From NCBI GenBank assembly GCA_903904815.1, contig CAIVDU010000010.1, forward strand, positions 104,692-168,691: a stretch of 64,000 bases of DNA, given 5' to 3'. Both the position numbers and the translations under genes were made by a program. Source of the DNA: an uncultured Armatimonadota bacterium. Its GTDB lineage: Bacteria; Armatimonadota; Fimbriimonadia; Fimbriimonadales; Fimbriimonadaceae. Shown here one piece after another: positions 1 to 8,888 of the stretch. The notes beneath the pieces were generated by a model. It saw only the letters and a program-made list of their open reading frames with translations, searched no databases and was not told the DNA's origin. Position 1 is the first letter of the stretch, and each line of letters opens with the position of its first letter.

Positions 1-486
1 CACACGCTTGAAGCCGTCAATCGAATGCTCCGGGCGAGTAGTCAACTGCAGCAGGAAATGGGACGCGAAGTCAGCGCGGAAGAGATTGGACGCTCCATGA
101 ATGTGAGCGCCGAAAGAGTACAGGAATTCTATCGAGCCATATCAGAACCAATTTCGCTGGATTCTCCAGTCGGTGAAAGTGAGGATGCGGCCTTAGGTGA
201 GTTCATCGTGGATCGAAACGGTGAAACCCCAGTAGACGCGGCCTCCAGAGCGATTCTTCGCAAGAGAATTGACCATGTGTTGGGAACGCTGGCCGAGAGG
301 GAGCGAGATGTGATTCTCATGCGGTTCGGACTGCTGGATGGTCAGCCGCATACCCTGGAAGAAGTCGCACGGTGCTTCCAAGTGACCCGAGAGCGAATCC
401 GCCAGATCGAACAAAAATCTCTCAAGAAATTGAAGCATCCAAGCCGATCGCTTCAGCTGAAAGAACTTCTCGATCCAGTAGTGTAG
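1..486 (+). CDS. rpoD: RNA polymerase primary sigma factor, C-terminal part (5' end outside window)
   Basis: The reading frame is open from the first base, so this is the last 161 residues of a larger protein. It carries sigma-70 region 3 (about residues 1-80) and region 4, whose DNA-binding helix-turn-helix reads [20 protein letters not shown], followed by [12 protein letters not shown]. The HPSRS ending with a short LKELLD tail is typical of housekeeping RpoD/SigA proteins, which bring core polymerase to -35/-10 promoters. Regions 1 and 2 cannot be seen, so a group-2 paralogue is not fully excluded. A strong terminator follows 25 bp after the stop. Confidence 0.85.
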   Translation, partial: HTLEAVNRMLRASSQLQQEMGREVSAEEIGRSMNVSAERVQEFYRAISEPISLDSPVGESEDAALGEFIVDRNGETPVDAASRAILRKRIDHVLGTLAERERDVILMRFGLLDGQPHTLEEVARCFQVTRERIRQIEQKSLKKLKHPSRSLQLKELLDPVV

Positions 487-511
487 GCACTGACCACGCC
501 CATCCCAAAAA

Positions 512-543
512 CGCCCGCAGCAACAAGCTGCGGGCGTTTTTTT
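512..543 (+). terminator. Intrinsic terminator after the sigma factor gene
   Basis: A perfect 10-bp stem CGCCCGCAGC / GCTGCGGGCG with a 5-base loop is followed directly by seven T residues. It lies 25 bp after the sigma factor stop codon. Confidence 0.92.
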
Positions 544-707
544 GTGAGGTCGGAGGGTGGGAAAGTTCGTTTGCGAGAGTTGCTTACGGTCTGCAGAGAC
601 CCGAATCGGCTACTGCTCCCGGATATCTAACCGTGAGGAGTGAAACGCGAGCACCAAGTCGTTAGAATCGTGCACAAATCCGTCCCTGGAAACCGCCGAC
701 CGTCAAC

Positions 708-1466
708 TCACGACAGCGTGATTCCGGATTCTGGGGGAAATATGCTCCACGGCCGACCAATCATGTCTCCCGTGAGTAAAGGCTCAATTTCGAATGGTGA
801 GCCGTCCAAAAGATTGACCTCAGCGCCAACCTCGTGGAGCAAGACAAGGACGGCAGCAAGGTCATGCAGGCGTTCGTTAAAGCCGAGCATGGCGCGGTTT
901 CGCCCAGCTGCGACCCAAGCCGCGTCGATCACCGCCGCTCCTGCGCATCGCATTTTGCCCGGAATCCGCCCCACGCCCACGGTTTTGGCGACGTTCTCGT
1001 TGTAGGTCACCATCTCTTCGGGGCGAATCCCACCTGGACGCAGTCTCGGAAGGGCGACGCCGTTCAGGAATGCCCCTTGGCCACGTTCACCAAGATACAT
1101 CTCATGAAGGGACGGAGCGAACGCGGCTCCCAATGTGGGGACGTTGTCCACGAGCAGCCCGATGCTCACCGCCCAAATTGGGCTCCCAAATGAAAAGTTC
1201 GTCGTACCATCGACGGGGTCTACGATCCAGAGTCCATTCGGACCCGAAGACGTGTATCCAAATTCTTCTCCAGCGACCGTAGTGCCCGGGACTAACACTG
1301 GAAGCGCCTCTCGGAGATAGGTTTCCACGGCCCGGTCAGCCGCCGTCACGATGCTCCCGTCGGACTTGAGTTCGCGCACCACTCCCTGTTGAATGTCGAG
1401 CGCCATCTTCCCGGCTCGCTCAGCGATGTCGGCAAGGGCCAGGAGAAGGGAAGAGGGCGCGGGCAT
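708..1466 (-). CDS. Inositol monophosphatase family phosphatase
   Basis: This 252-residue protein matches the length and motif order of the Mg-dependent, Li-sensitive phosphatase family (IMPase/SuhB/HisN/CysQ). GEEFG supplies the first metal-binding glutamate and WIVDPVDGTTNF is the family signature with both metal aspartates. The C-terminal motif usually written WDxAA is HDLAA here, so the aspartate is kept and the tryptophan is lost. The substrate (inositol phosphate, histidinol phosphate or PAP) cannot be decided from sequence. GGAG just upstream of the ATG supports the start. It is monocistronic and its start is about 80 bp from the start of tRNA-Gly, which is transcribed the other way. 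Confidence 0.88.
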   Translation of the reverse strand: MPAPSSLLLALADIAERAGKMALDIQQGVVRELKSDGSIVTAADRAVETYLREALPVLVPGTTVAGEEFGYTSSGPNGLWIVDPVDGTTNFSFGSPIWAVSIGLLVDNVPTLGAAFAPSLHEMYLGERGQGAFLNGVALPRLRPGGIRPEEMVTYNENVAKTVGVGRIPGKMRCAGAAVIDAAWVAAGRNRAMLGFNERLHDLAAVLVLLHEVGAEVNLLDGSPFEIEPLLTGDMIGRPWSIFPPESGITLS

Positions 1467-1504
1467 GCTCCAAATTATGGATGACTTGTTTCACGATCCG
1501 CCCA

Positions 1505-1533
1505 TTGACACGAGGCGGAGCGGCGGGTATTAT
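1505..1533 (+). promoter_or_regulatory. Promoter of tRNA-Gly
   Basis: A consensus -35 TTGACA (1505-1510) and a -10 TATTAT (1528-1533) are separated by exactly 17 bp. Transcription would start about 5 bp before the tRNA. It is one of the best sigma-70 promoters in the window and fits a heavily transcribed stable RNA. Confidence 0.85.
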
Positions 1534-1545
1534 ATTGACTCTCAA

Positions 1546-1620
1546 GCGGGCATAGCTCAGTGGTAGAGCGATTCCTTGCCAAGGAATAGGTCGCGCGTTC
1601 GAATCGCGTTGCCCGCTCCA
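1546..1620 (+). tRNA. tRNA-Gly (anticodon GCC)
   Basis: The 75-base gene folds as a cloverleaf. The acceptor stem is GCGGGCA / TGCCCGC with discriminator T and an encoded CCA. The D arm is GCTC...GAGC. The anticodon stem ATTCC / GGAAT holds loop TTGCCAA with anticodon GCC at 1578-1580, and the T arm contains GTTCGAATC. It reads GGC and GGU glycine codons. It has its own promoter and terminator. Confidence 0.97.
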
Positions 1621-1632
1621 ATAATTAAACAG

Positions 1633-1657
1633 AAAGCTGCCTTAACCGGCGGCTTTT
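1633..1657 (+). terminator. Terminator after tRNA-Gly
   Basis: Stem AAAGCTGCC / GGCGGCTTT (one T-G pair) with a 6-base loop ends in a short T run. It begins 13 bp after the tRNA CCA end. Confidence 0.8.
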
Positions 1658-1715
1658 ACTGTTTTAAATGGTCAAAAGCGCGTCCCTAAGAACCGGTTAA
1701 CTTGCAGCTAGCCGA

Positions 1716-2426
1716 TTACGTCGTTCCGAAAAGTGCTTCGGCGGCCAGTACAGTTCGTGACTCGCCATCCACTGAACAAAGAAGCTGACCGTCTGATCCC
1801 ACACCGACTGCCACTGCGAGTGAGCCTTCGGCAAGCTTGTACATCTTTCCCGGCGTCTTATCGAACACATTCCAGATGGGGGCAAGGGCTGCCCAAGAAT
1901 CCGGTTCAGGCAGATCCTGTAGTCGACTGAGTACCAGTCGTAACACGGCCGCCGCTTCGTAGTGTGTGCCATGAGCGAGGGTTAAGCTGGTGGCGATTTC
2001 AGCGATCTCCTCAGGAAAGGACTGCTGGTTCAAGTTAAGGCCCAACCCCACAACTGGAACTCGTCTCCCTTGAGCATCGGGAAGCAGTTCGGTGAGAATG
2101 CCCCCGATCTTCTTGCCGGCAATGATAAGGTCGTTTGGCCAACGCAGCTGGGCATAGAGGGCAGATGCGGCCGCAACCGCAACCGACATGCCAATGAGGT
2201 GCGGTTTGGGATGGTCCGCATAGTCGTGAAACACCAGGGAAACCGTAACGCTCTCTCCCCGTTGACTGATCCACGGTCGCCCGAATCTTCCCCTGCCGGA
2301 TGTCTGGCTATGAGCGAATACGATTCCCACCGGATCGCCAGCCGCTAACATCTTCGAGGCGACATTCTGCGTCGAATCAACCTCATCTAGTTCAATCCAA
2401 GTACCGGCGACCAGGGGATTCTTCAT
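1716..2426 (-). CDS. birA: Biotin--[acetyl-CoA-carboxylase] ligase (class I, no DNA-binding domain)
   Basis: The enzyme activates biotin with ATP and attaches it to the carrier domain of acetyl-CoA carboxylase. Family motifs are clear: TSGRGRFGRPW (the biotinoyl-AMP loop), RWPNDL (usually KWPND) and KIGGILTEL, then the small C-terminal SH3-like domain. At 236 residues it has only the catalytic and C-terminal domains. The helix-turn-helix of E. coli BirA is absent, so it should not repress biotin genes. The ATG at 2426 is chosen because its ATGA overlaps the nadC stop; upstream in-frame sequence lies inside nadC. It is translationally coupled to nadC. Confidence 0.92.
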   Translation of the reverse strand: MKNPLVAGTWIELDEVDSTQNVASKMLAAGDPVGIVFAHSQTSGRGRFGRPWISQRGESVTVSLVFHDYADHPKPHLIGMSVAVAAASALYAQLRWPNDLIIAGKKIGGILTELLPDAQGRRVPVVGLGLNLNQQSFPEEIAEIATSLTLAHGTHYEAAAVLRLVLSRLQDLPEPDSWAALAPIWNVFDKTPGKMYKLAEGSLAVAVGVGSDGQLLCSVDGESRTVLAAEALFGTT

Positions 2427-3277
2427 GAGATTTCCATGTGGTACGACATTGAGGGCGCGGAGTGAGTCAGTGCCCCCACCGAGATGATGTCGACGCCAGT
2501 CTGGGCGACGCCCCGAACCGTGTCTAGATCGATTCCTCCGCTTGCCTCGAAAAGACACTTGCCTTTGTGAGCCTTAACTGCTTCACGCATCATGAACGGA
2601 TCCATGTTGTCCAAGAGGATAACTTCTGCTCCCGACTCGACCGCCTCTTCGACCTGTTCCAGCGTCTCGCACTCGACTTCGATCTTGGTCATGTGGGAGA
2701 TGTACATTCGAGCTGACTCCACCGCACTCTTGATTGAGCCGACCGCCGCGATGTGGTTGTCCTTTAGCATCACGCCATCGTAAAGACCCATTCGGTGGTT
2801 GTGTCCGCCGCCGCATCGAACCGCGTACTTCTGAAGTGACCGGAGTAGGGGGACCGTCTTGCGGGTGTCCACGATCTTCGCGTGAGTGCCTTCAATCTTT
2901 CGTACAAACTGGTCGGTGAGGGTGGCCACACCGCTCAACTGCATCAGGAAATTGAGAGCGGTTCGTTCAGCCGTCACCACTCGCCGAGCCGGTAGAAGGC
3001 CCCTGATGACGATCTCGCCACGGCTAACAAACTCCCCATCGGTTCTCATCGCCTCGATATTCGATTCCTCAGGATCGTTGCTGTAAGGGGCAAGGAGATA
3101 GTCCACAATACCGAGGCCACATACGACGCCATCGGATTGGGCCTCGATATGCCACTTCACCTGCATGTCCCACGGAAGGACGCCGGAGGACAAGTCACCG
3201 CTCCCGACGTCCTCAGAGAATGCGTCGTCGACGATGGTCCACCAATTCTGGGGCTCGGGTTGCAGCCAAATGCTCAC
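2423..3277 (-). CDS. nadC: Nicotinate-nucleotide pyrophosphorylase (carboxylating)
   Basis: NadC converts quinolinate and PRPP to nicotinate mononucleotide, CO2 and pyrophosphate in de novo NAD synthesis. The 284-residue length is standard. Characteristic stretches are VDTRKTVPLLRSLQKYAV with the PRPP/quinolinate-binding lysine and arginines, CGGGHNHRMGLYDGVMLKDN, and the barrel motif VECETLEQVEEAVESG. The C-terminal FEASGGIDLDTV and DIISVGALTHS are also family typical. The stop overlaps the birA start by four bases, making a two-gene minus-strand operon. No nadA or nadB is nearby. Confidence 0.96.
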   Translation of the reverse strand: MSIWLQPEPQNWWTIVDDAFSEDVGSGDLSSGVLPWDMQVKWHIEAQSDGVVCGLGIVDYLLAPYSNDPEESNIEAMRTDGEFVSRGEIVIRGLLPARRVVTAERTALNFLMQLSGVATLTDQFVRKIEGTHAKIVDTRKTVPLLRSLQKYAVRCGGGHNHRMGLYDGVMLKDNHIAAVGSIKSAVESARMYISHMTKIEVECETLEQVEEAVESGAEVILLDNMDPFMMREAVKAHKGKCLFEASGGIDLDTVRGVAQTGVDIISVGALTHSAPSMSYHMEIS

Positions 3278-3317
3278 TAAGGATATGGTTTACCCTTTCA
3301 GGCGGAGGGTTTTTCTC

Positions 3318-3809
3318 TTACGCGTCAATCTCAACCTTGCACCGGGCCGACAACTCCTCAATGAGCAGTTCGTACGGGACCTCGATGTCGTTTCTTGCCC
3401 AACCGACCGCGACCTTGGCATGTCCGGCGACAATGTGAGCCACCGGTTTTATGGTGAAACTTCCTTTCTCTAGGACGAGCGTCGCCCTCTCCGACTTGAA
3501 TTCGATCTTCTTCACGTCAGAGTAGGGAATCGATCGAATCGTGCCTCCCTTTACAATGTCGAATTGATTGTCGAGGAGAACGTACTCACTGGCTTCCGCC
3601 TGGTTGTGGAGCAGGTCCGTATAAGCGCTCTTGCCGAAGTCTAGGAGAGCGCCCGCAGCGTTTTTGATGTTTTCCTTGACCGCGCGAGCGTCGCCATTCG
3701 ATTGCTTCACCACCGTGCGCCCGCGCGATGCGGCGTCCTTTCGGAGATTCTCTGCTCCTGTTGCCAGCCAACGGATGGCCTCTCCGGGACGATAGCGAAC
3801 GACTTCCAT
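3318..3809 (-). CDS. Conserved-looking hypothetical protein, cytoplasmic
   Basis: This 163-residue protein has no signal peptide or membrane segment and no family I recognise. The N-terminal half is helical and charged (ENLRKDAASRGR, AVKENIKNAAGALLDFGK). The C-terminal half looks like a small beta domain (EYVLLDNQFDIVKGGTIRSI, then VKKIEFKSERATLVLEKGSF), resembling pleckstrin-like or short regulatory beta domains. It lies 40 bp upstream of nadC on the same strand and may share its transcript. ATG at 3809 is preferred over the TTG one codon earlier. Confidence 0.6.
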   Translation of the reverse strand: MEVVRYRPGEAIRWLATGAENLRKDAASRGRTVVKQSNGDARAVKENIKNAAGALLDFGKSAYTDLLHNQAEASEYVLLDNQFDIVKGGTIRSIPYSDVKKIEFKSERATLVLEKGSFTIKPVAHIVAGHAKVAVGWARNDIEVPYELLIEELSARCKVEIDA

Positions 3810-3890
3810 CAATCTATATGATGTTATACAGCGAGCCGGAGTTTTTGTTGGCCGTTGGACCTAGTCCGACTCGGCCAAACGTAAGCGTCC

Positions 3891-4478
3891 TTATGCGGCG
3901 ATGGCCTGGAGAGTGGGAATCTGGAATACCTGGACCCCTAGCTGCCGTGCGAGTGCGGCGTTTTGGGAACGGTTGACCACGTAAGCTGCTTCCCGAGGTT
4001 CAAGTCTCCAAGACTGAAGGATTCGCTTTAAGCCGTCGGGTTTAGAATTGCGACCCAAGAGGTGTTCGCCTCCGACAACGGTTTCGATCGTGTCCTTCAA
4101 ATCGATCAGGACCAATGTGTCCTCAACCGTCTCCGTCAGGTTTGGGGTGCAAACGGCCTGCAATTGGCCCCGATCAGCGCACCGGTACACCAGCGAGCGT
4201 GCTTCTTCATGGCAGACCGCATGAGATACGGCAGCAAGTTCAAATTTGCGGACGACGTCGAACCATCCGTTCAACATTCGCCCCGAAACGGTTTCTCGGA
4301 TGGATTCCGGTCCGCCAATCGCTACCAGGGCATTTGAATCCATCCCATAACCTCTCCAAAAGTCGTCGAGCGCACCCGATAAGCCAACCCAATCGATGGG
4401 AAGATCGACGAGCGTGCCGTCCAAATCAAAAATCACGCCGCGATAGCAGGCCAGGGAATCAGAGAGGGAGTTTTTCAT
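3891..4478 (-). CDS. HAD-superfamily hydrolase (phosphoglycolate-phosphatase-like)
   Basis: The first 30 residues contain the HAD motif I, VIFDLDGTLVD, with the nucleophilic aspartate and the acid/base aspartate two residues later. A cap region of about 70 residues follows. LQAVCTPN is in the motif II position (usually a Ser/Thr). Motifs III and IV are weak: NSKPDGLKRILQ carries the lysine, but AAYVVNRSQNAALARQLG replaces the usual GDxxxD acidic pair. At 195 residues it is a short member. The poor motif IV means catalytic activity is uncertain; substrate unknown. Confidence 0.72.
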   Translation of the reverse strand: MKNSLSDSLACYRGVIFDLDGTLVDLPIDWVGLSGALDDFWRGYGMDSNALVAIGGPESIRETVSGRMLNGWFDVVRKFELAAVSHAVCHEEARSLVYRCADRGQLQAVCTPNLTETVEDTLVLIDLKDTIETVVGGEHLLGRNSKPDGLKRILQSWRLEPREAAYVVNRSQNAALARQLGVQVFQIPTLQAIAA

Positions 4479-4888
4479 GGCGTTATATCCTCAACTGTGA
4501 GGAAATCGAGTTCGTTGATCCAAACCAGGTGAGATTTGCTGAACATCGCATGCTGCGACGAGTCGACCTTCCTGTGGTGGATGTACCCAGTAAATGTTCG
4601 GATGGAAGCGAGAAAACTGCAGGAGGGATGTGACACGAGAATTGATAAATCTTGGCTGGTATTTATCGACAGCACTGTGTGCCATCCCCTCGCATCCCAC
4701 TTCCTCACGGATTCGTCCGAACTGGAAACTGCTCCCTGCAAACCGCCCACCCTTCAAAGAGGTGGTAGTCTCTGCAACAGTTCGATGACGATGGAACAAT
4801 CCACATTGTCTGTTACGGCTCGGTAGGTCGTTCGGTGCTTGCCTGCCTCGTTTCGTCTACGTCGAGCTTGCGAAAAAGAGGAACAGAA
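4479..4888. other. Intergenic region, 410 bp, no supported gene
   Basis: It lies between divergent genes (HAD hydrolase and aldo/keto reductase) and should hold both promoters. Several frames are open for 60-100 codons on both strands, but none has recognisable domains. One minus-strand frame ends at 4475 with its stop overlapping the HAD ATG; its last residues look protein-like, but there is no supporting start signal. Confidence 0.5.
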
Positions 4889-5857
4889 ATGGAATACAAG
4901 AATCTCGGACGAACTGCCTTGAAGGTGAGTCGGCTCTGTCTCGGCACGATGAACTTTGGACCCAAGACGACCGAAGCAGATAGCTTCCTCATCATGGACC
5001 GTGCCCTCGAACAGGGAATCAATTTCTTCGATACCGCCGATGTTTATGGATGGAAGCGCGGTGAGGGCATTACCGAGCAGATCATTGGTCGATGGTTTGC
5101 CCAGGGCGGTGGACGCCGCGAGAAGGTGGTGCTTGCCACCAAAGTCTACGGAGATATGGGCGATTGGCCCAATGAAGCGCGACTGAGCGCGCTCCACATT
5201 CGACGAGCAGCCGAGGCGTCCCTTAAGCGATTGCAGACGGACTACCTCGATCTCTATCAGATGCATCACATCTACCGCGATGCCCCTTGGGAAGAGGTTT
5301 GGCAAGCCTATGAGATCCTAGTCCAGCAAGGCAAGGTGCTTTATGCGGGTTCCTCAAACTTCGCCGGATGGCACATTGCCAAGGCAAACGAGCAGGCAAA
5401 GAAGCGAAACTTCCTGGGCCTCGTAAGCGAGCAGTCCAAGTACCACTTGCTGTGTCGAGATATCGAACTCGAAGTGATTCCCGCTTGCGAAGACTACGGT
5501 CTTGGTGTGATTCCCTGGAGCCCACTCGGTGGCGGTCTGCTTGCCGGCCGTCCTGCTGCGGGAGACACCGGTCGACGTACCGAAAGTTGGGCCGCTGAAG
5601 CGTTCGCGAAGCACGCTCCGCAACTCGACAAGTGGGAGGCTCTCTGTAAAGAATTGGGCGAAGCTCCTGCCGACGTGGCTATCGCATGGCATCTTCACCA
5701 GAAGATCGTAACCGCCCCGATCATCGGCCCGAGAACGGCAGATCAGCTAGACGGCGCTGTTCACACCCTCGACATCAAGTTGGACCCGGAAGTTTTGGCG
5801 AAGATCGACGAGATCTTCCCTGGCAAGAAGACTGCCCCAGAAGACTACGCCTGGTGA
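4889..5857 (+). CDS. Aldo/keto reductase
   Basis: This 322-residue NADPH-dependent oxidoreductase has the AKR barrel layout. The N-terminal MEYKNLGRTALKVSRLCLGT opens the barrel. The catalytic tetrad is visible as FFDTADVYG (Asp, Tyr), ATKVYG (Lys) and YQMHHIYRD (His). The cofactor motif is PIIGPRTADQLDGAV near the end. It resembles the AKR11/YhdN/voltage-channel-beta subgroup acting on aldehydes or sugars; the substrate is unknown. The ATG at 4889 is preceded by AAAGAGG at a good distance. It converges on aspS across a shared terminator. Confidence 0.93.
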   Translation: MEYKNLGRTALKVSRLCLGTMNFGPKTTEADSFLIMDRALEQGINFFDTADVYGWKRGEGITEQIIGRWFAQGGGRREKVVLATKVYGDMGDWPNEARLSALHIRRAAEASLKRLQTDYLDLYQMHHIYRDAPWEEVWQAYEILVQQGKVLYAGSSNFAGWHIAKANEQAKKRNFLGLVSEQSKYHLLCRDIELEVIPACEDYGLGVIPWSPLGGGLLAGRPAAGDTGRRTESWAAEAFAKHAPQLDKWEALCKELGEAPADVAIAWHLHQKIVTAPIIGPRTADQLDGAVHTLDIKLDPEVLAKIDEIFPGKKTAPEDYAW

Positions 5858-5858
5858 C

Positions 5859-5895
5859 AAAAAACAGCCCCGACGACGTTTGTCGTCGGGGCTGT
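5859..5895 (-). terminator. Bidirectional terminator between the aldo/keto reductase gene and aspS
   Basis: A perfect 14-bp stem ACAGCCCCGACGAC / GTCGTCGGGGCTGT with loop GTTT lies between the two convergent stops. Reading minus, the hairpin is followed by five T residues (5863-5859), so it mainly ends the sucC-aspS transcript. Reading plus, there is no T tract. Confidence 0.9.
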
Positions 5896-5915
5896 GAAAG
5901 TTGGGTGTGGCTACC

Positions 5916-7727
5916 TCAGCTGCGCCGGAGACCGAGTTCGGCCCACTGCTGAGCGTCGATGGTGCTCGGGGCGTCCATCATAGGGTCATAACCGCCGCCC
6001 ACCTTGGGGAAAGCCATAACTTCGCGGATATTCTCCGTGTCCGTTAACTGCATGACCATCCGCTCGATTCCCGGAGCAATTCCGCCGTGGGGAGGAGCGC
6101 CATAGGAGAACGCCTCCAAGATGTGGCCAAACCGCTCTTGCTGGGTCTCTTCGTTAATTCCGAGTAGTTTAAAGATCCGAGCCTGGATGTCCGACCGATG
6201 AATTCGAATCGAACCAGAGGCTAGCTCCATGCCGTTGCAGACCATGTCGTAGCAGTCGGCTCGGATTCGTCCCGGATCGGTATCCAGGTAGATGAGGTCC
6301 TCTTCCTTCGGCATCGTGAACGGGTGGTGCGAGGGGCTCCAGCGTCCAGAGTCCGCATCCCACTCCACGAGAGGGAAGTCGACGATCCAACAGAACTTCA
6401 GCACGCGCTGATCGCGCAGGCCGCTTCGCTGTCCAATCTCTAGTCGCAGCCGATACAACACGTTGTTGGCGGCCGCGTAAGAGTCGGCAATCATGCAGAT
6501 CAGGTCACCGGACTCAGCTCCACTCGTCTTGACGATCGCTTCCAACTCTTCCGGTTTGAAGAATTTGGCGATCGAGCCTCGGATGGCTTGTCCTGAAGAG
6601 AGGATGGTAGATCCTTCCCCGGCTTCGGACTCAATGGCGAGCCAGGCCATGCCTTTAGCTCCAAGCTCCCGGCAGAACTCGTCGAGCGCGTTGATCTCCT
6701 TTCGGGACATCTTGGCGCCACCCGGGTACCGAACGCCACGGATAACTCCACCGGCTTCGAGTGTGTTCTTAAAGACGCCAAACTCGGTACCGGCGACTGC
6801 GGAGGTCAGGTCGAACAATCTTAGTCCAAACCGCAGATCTGGCTTATCGCAGCCGTAAAGGTGCATCGCCTCGTCGTAGCTTAGCCTCTCGAAGGGTTCG
6901 ATCTTGAACTTATCGAGTGTGAACTCTTCGATGACGCCGTTAAGGACGTCGATAGTAAGCGATTCCGCGAGCGTCAGGATGTCTTCCTGGGTCACAAACG
7001 ACATTTCCATGTCGAGCTGAGTGAATTCCGGCTGACGGTCGGCGCGTGAACTCTCATCTCGGAAGCAGCGCGCGATTTGATAATACTTTTCAATCCCGGC
7101 CACCATCAGCAATTGTTTGTACTGCTGAGGACTCTGGGGGAGCGCATACCACTTACCCGAATCGAGCCGGTATGGCACGAGATAGTCTCGAGCGCCTTCG
7201 GGGGTCGACTTGGTGATGATGGGAGTCTCAACTTCCAGGAAGTCTTGGGCATCGAGATACCGGTGGATCCGCTTGATGAGGGAGGACCGAATCGCAAGTC
7301 GGCGATACATCGAGGGTCGACGAAGGTCGAGATAGCGGTGCTTAACTCGAAGCTCCTCGTTGACCGACTGCATCTGTTCCTCATCGCTGACCGGGAAGGG
7401 AAGCGGCTTTGCCGTGCCCAGAACAGAGTAGGCGCTCACGACGATTTCGATTTCGCCCGTACCCATCTTAGGGTTCTTCGTCTCTTCCGCGCGCTCCTTG
7501 ACCGTGCCGTTGATAGACAGACACGTCTCGTTGCGAAGCTCGCTTCGATTCGGGAAAAGCGTCGGATCGAACGTAAGCTGTACCAGCCCGGTTCGATCAC
7601 GAAGGTCGATAAACAGCACGCCGCCCAGGTCACGAACCCGATGGGCCCAACCGTTGAGCGTGACTTGTTGTCCCGCGTCAGCAACGCGGAGTTCCCCACA
7701 TGAGTGGGTTCTCTTTACGAATCCCAT
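5916..7727 (-). CDS. aspS: Aspartyl-tRNA synthetase
   Basis: This class II synthetase charges tRNA-Asp. Its 603 residues match the long bacterial AspRS form. An OB-fold anticodon-binding domain comes first (about 1-110, VTLNGWAHRVRDLGGVLFID), then the catalytic core with RHRYLDLRR and motif 2 around YQIARCFRDES. The bacteria-specific GAD insertion follows (about 290-400), and motif 3 is GIAPGIERMVMQLTD. The ATG lies 3 bp after the sucC stop, so the two are co-transcribed from sucC. Whether it also aspartylates tRNA-Asn cannot be decided here. Confidence 0.97.
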   Translation of the reverse strand: MGFVKRTHSCGELRVADAGQQVTLNGWAHRVRDLGGVLFIDLRDRTGLVQLTFDPTLFPNRSELRNETCLSINGTVKERAEETKNPKMGTGEIEIVVSAYSVLGTAKPLPFPVSDEEQMQSVNEELRVKHRYLDLRRPSMYRRLAIRSSLIKRIHRYLDAQDFLEVETPIITKSTPEGARDYLVPYRLDSGKWYALPQSPQQYKQLLMVAGIEKYYQIARCFRDESSRADRQPEFTQLDMEMSFVTQEDILTLAESLTIDVLNGVIEEFTLDKFKIEPFERLSYDEAMHLYGCDKPDLRFGLRLFDLTSAVAGTEFGVFKNTLEAGGVIRGVRYPGGAKMSRKEINALDEFCRELGAKGMAWLAIESEAGEGSTILSSGQAIRGSIAKFFKPEELEAIVKTSGAESGDLICMIADSYAAANNVLYRLRLEIGQRSGLRDQRVLKFCWIVDFPLVEWDADSGRWSPSHHPFTMPKEEDLIYLDTDPGRIRADCYDMVCNGMELASGSIRIHRSDIQARIFKLLGINEETQQERFGHILEAFSYGAPPHGGIAPGIERMVMQLTDTENIREVMAFPKVGGGYDPMMDAPSTIDAQQWAELGLRRS

Positions 7728-7730
7728 TCT

Positions 7731-8888
7731 TTAAGCCTTTGCGTAGGAGAGCTCGACAATCTTCTGAGCTGCTTCCTGTACCGTCTCTGCCGGGATGATG
7801 ACCGACCCTTCCAAGATCTTGCGACCCTCTTCAACAGCCGTCCCTTCGATTCGGGCAACCACCGGTACCTTCAGGTCAATCGTTTCGAACGCCTGGAGCA
7901 CGCCCTTGGCCACTTCATCCACGCGGGTGATCCCACCAAAGATGTTGATCAAGAGACCCTTTACATTGGGATCCATCAGGATAAGCTCGACGCAACTTTT
8001 TACGCGATCCGCTTGGGCTCCGCCGCCTACGTCGAGGAAGTTAGCCGGTCTACCGCCAGCGGCGCTGATTTCGTCGAGTGACTGCATCACGAGCCCCGCT
8101 CCGTTGCCCATGATTCCGATGTCGCCGCCGAGATTCACGTAAGCAATGCCCCTTCGGTTGGCTTCTGCCTCAATCGGGTTTTCAGCCGTGTCGTCGGAGG
8201 ATGAATTGTATTCCTTGTGACGATATAGCGAGTTGTCGTCGATCGAGACCTTTGCGTCGGCGGCGATAAGCTTGCCATCGGGGGTGAACGCGCAGGGGTT
8301 GATCTCCACCATCTCTGCGTCAGCTTCTTGGTAGGCCTTGACCAGCTTCTTGATCATCTGGACCATTTGGCCCTGAGCCGGCTTAGGAATCTTCGCGTCC
8401 TGAACGGCCTTTCGTAGTTCGTAGTCGCAGAGGCCCCAAATTGGATCGATCGCCAGTTTTACGATCGCATCAGGGTGGTTCTCGGCCACCTCTTCGATTT
8501 CCATTCCGCCTTCGGCGCTAATCATCACGATGTGCTTCTGGATGTTTCGATCCAAGAGTACGGCGACGTAATATTCCTCGGCAATGTCGATCGTTTCGGC
8601 GATCAGCACCTTTTCTACGAGCATCCCCTGAGGGTTTTGAATGCTCACGAGCCGCTTCCCGAGGAGGTTGGTAACGAACTCGGACGCGCTATCGGCGTCG
8701 GTGAACAGCTTGACGCCGCCCGCCTTACCGCGGCCGCCCATCAGGACTTGTGCTTTGACGACGACATTTCCGCCGAGCTTCTGGGCGATTGCTCGCGCCT
8801 CAGCAGGATCGCTCGTCACTTCTCCAGCAGGAACCGGTACGCCATAGCGTGCCAGAAGGTCTTTCGACTGATACTCGTGAAGCTTCAT
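7731..8888 (-). CDS. sucC: Succinyl-CoA ligase (ADP-forming), beta subunit
   Basis: SucC is the nucleotide-binding subunit of the TCA-cycle enzyme linking succinyl-CoA to ATP or GTP formation. The 385-residue protein starts MKLHEYQSKDLLARYGVPVP and has the ATP-grasp fold with KAQVLMGGRGKAGGVK, the metal-binding VEINPCAFTP, and the C-terminal CoA-ligase flavodoxin-like half (FLDVGGGAQ, INIFGGITRVDEVA). The alpha subunit gene sucD, usually the next gene, is missing: aspS follows after 3 bp, and the gene before sucC is an unrelated peptidase. The partner must be encoded elsewhere. Confidence 0.97.
   Translation of the reverse strand: MKLHEYQSKDLLARYGVPVPAGEVTSDPAEARAIAQKLGGNVVVKAQVLMGGRGKAGGVKLFTDADSASEFVTNLLGKRLVSIQNPQGMLVEKVLIAETIDIAEEYYVAVLLDRNIQKHIVMISAEGGMEIEEVAENHPDAIVKLAIDPIWGLCDYELRKAVQDAKIPKPAQGQMVQMIKKLVKAYQEADAEMVEINPCAFTPDGKLIAADAKVSIDDNSLYRHKEYNSSSDDTAENPIEAEANRRGIAYVNLGGDIGIMGNGAGLVMQSLDEISAAGGRPANFLDVGGGAQADRVKSCVELILMDPNVKGLLINIFGGITRVDEVAKGVLQAFETIDLKVPVVARIEGTAVEEGRKILEGSVIIPAETVQEAAQKIVELSYAKA

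Noticed and set aside
4475..4750. 91-codon minus frame whose stop overlaps the HAD gene start
   Set aside because: The overlap is suggestive, but there is no start signal and most of the sequence has no protein-like pattern.
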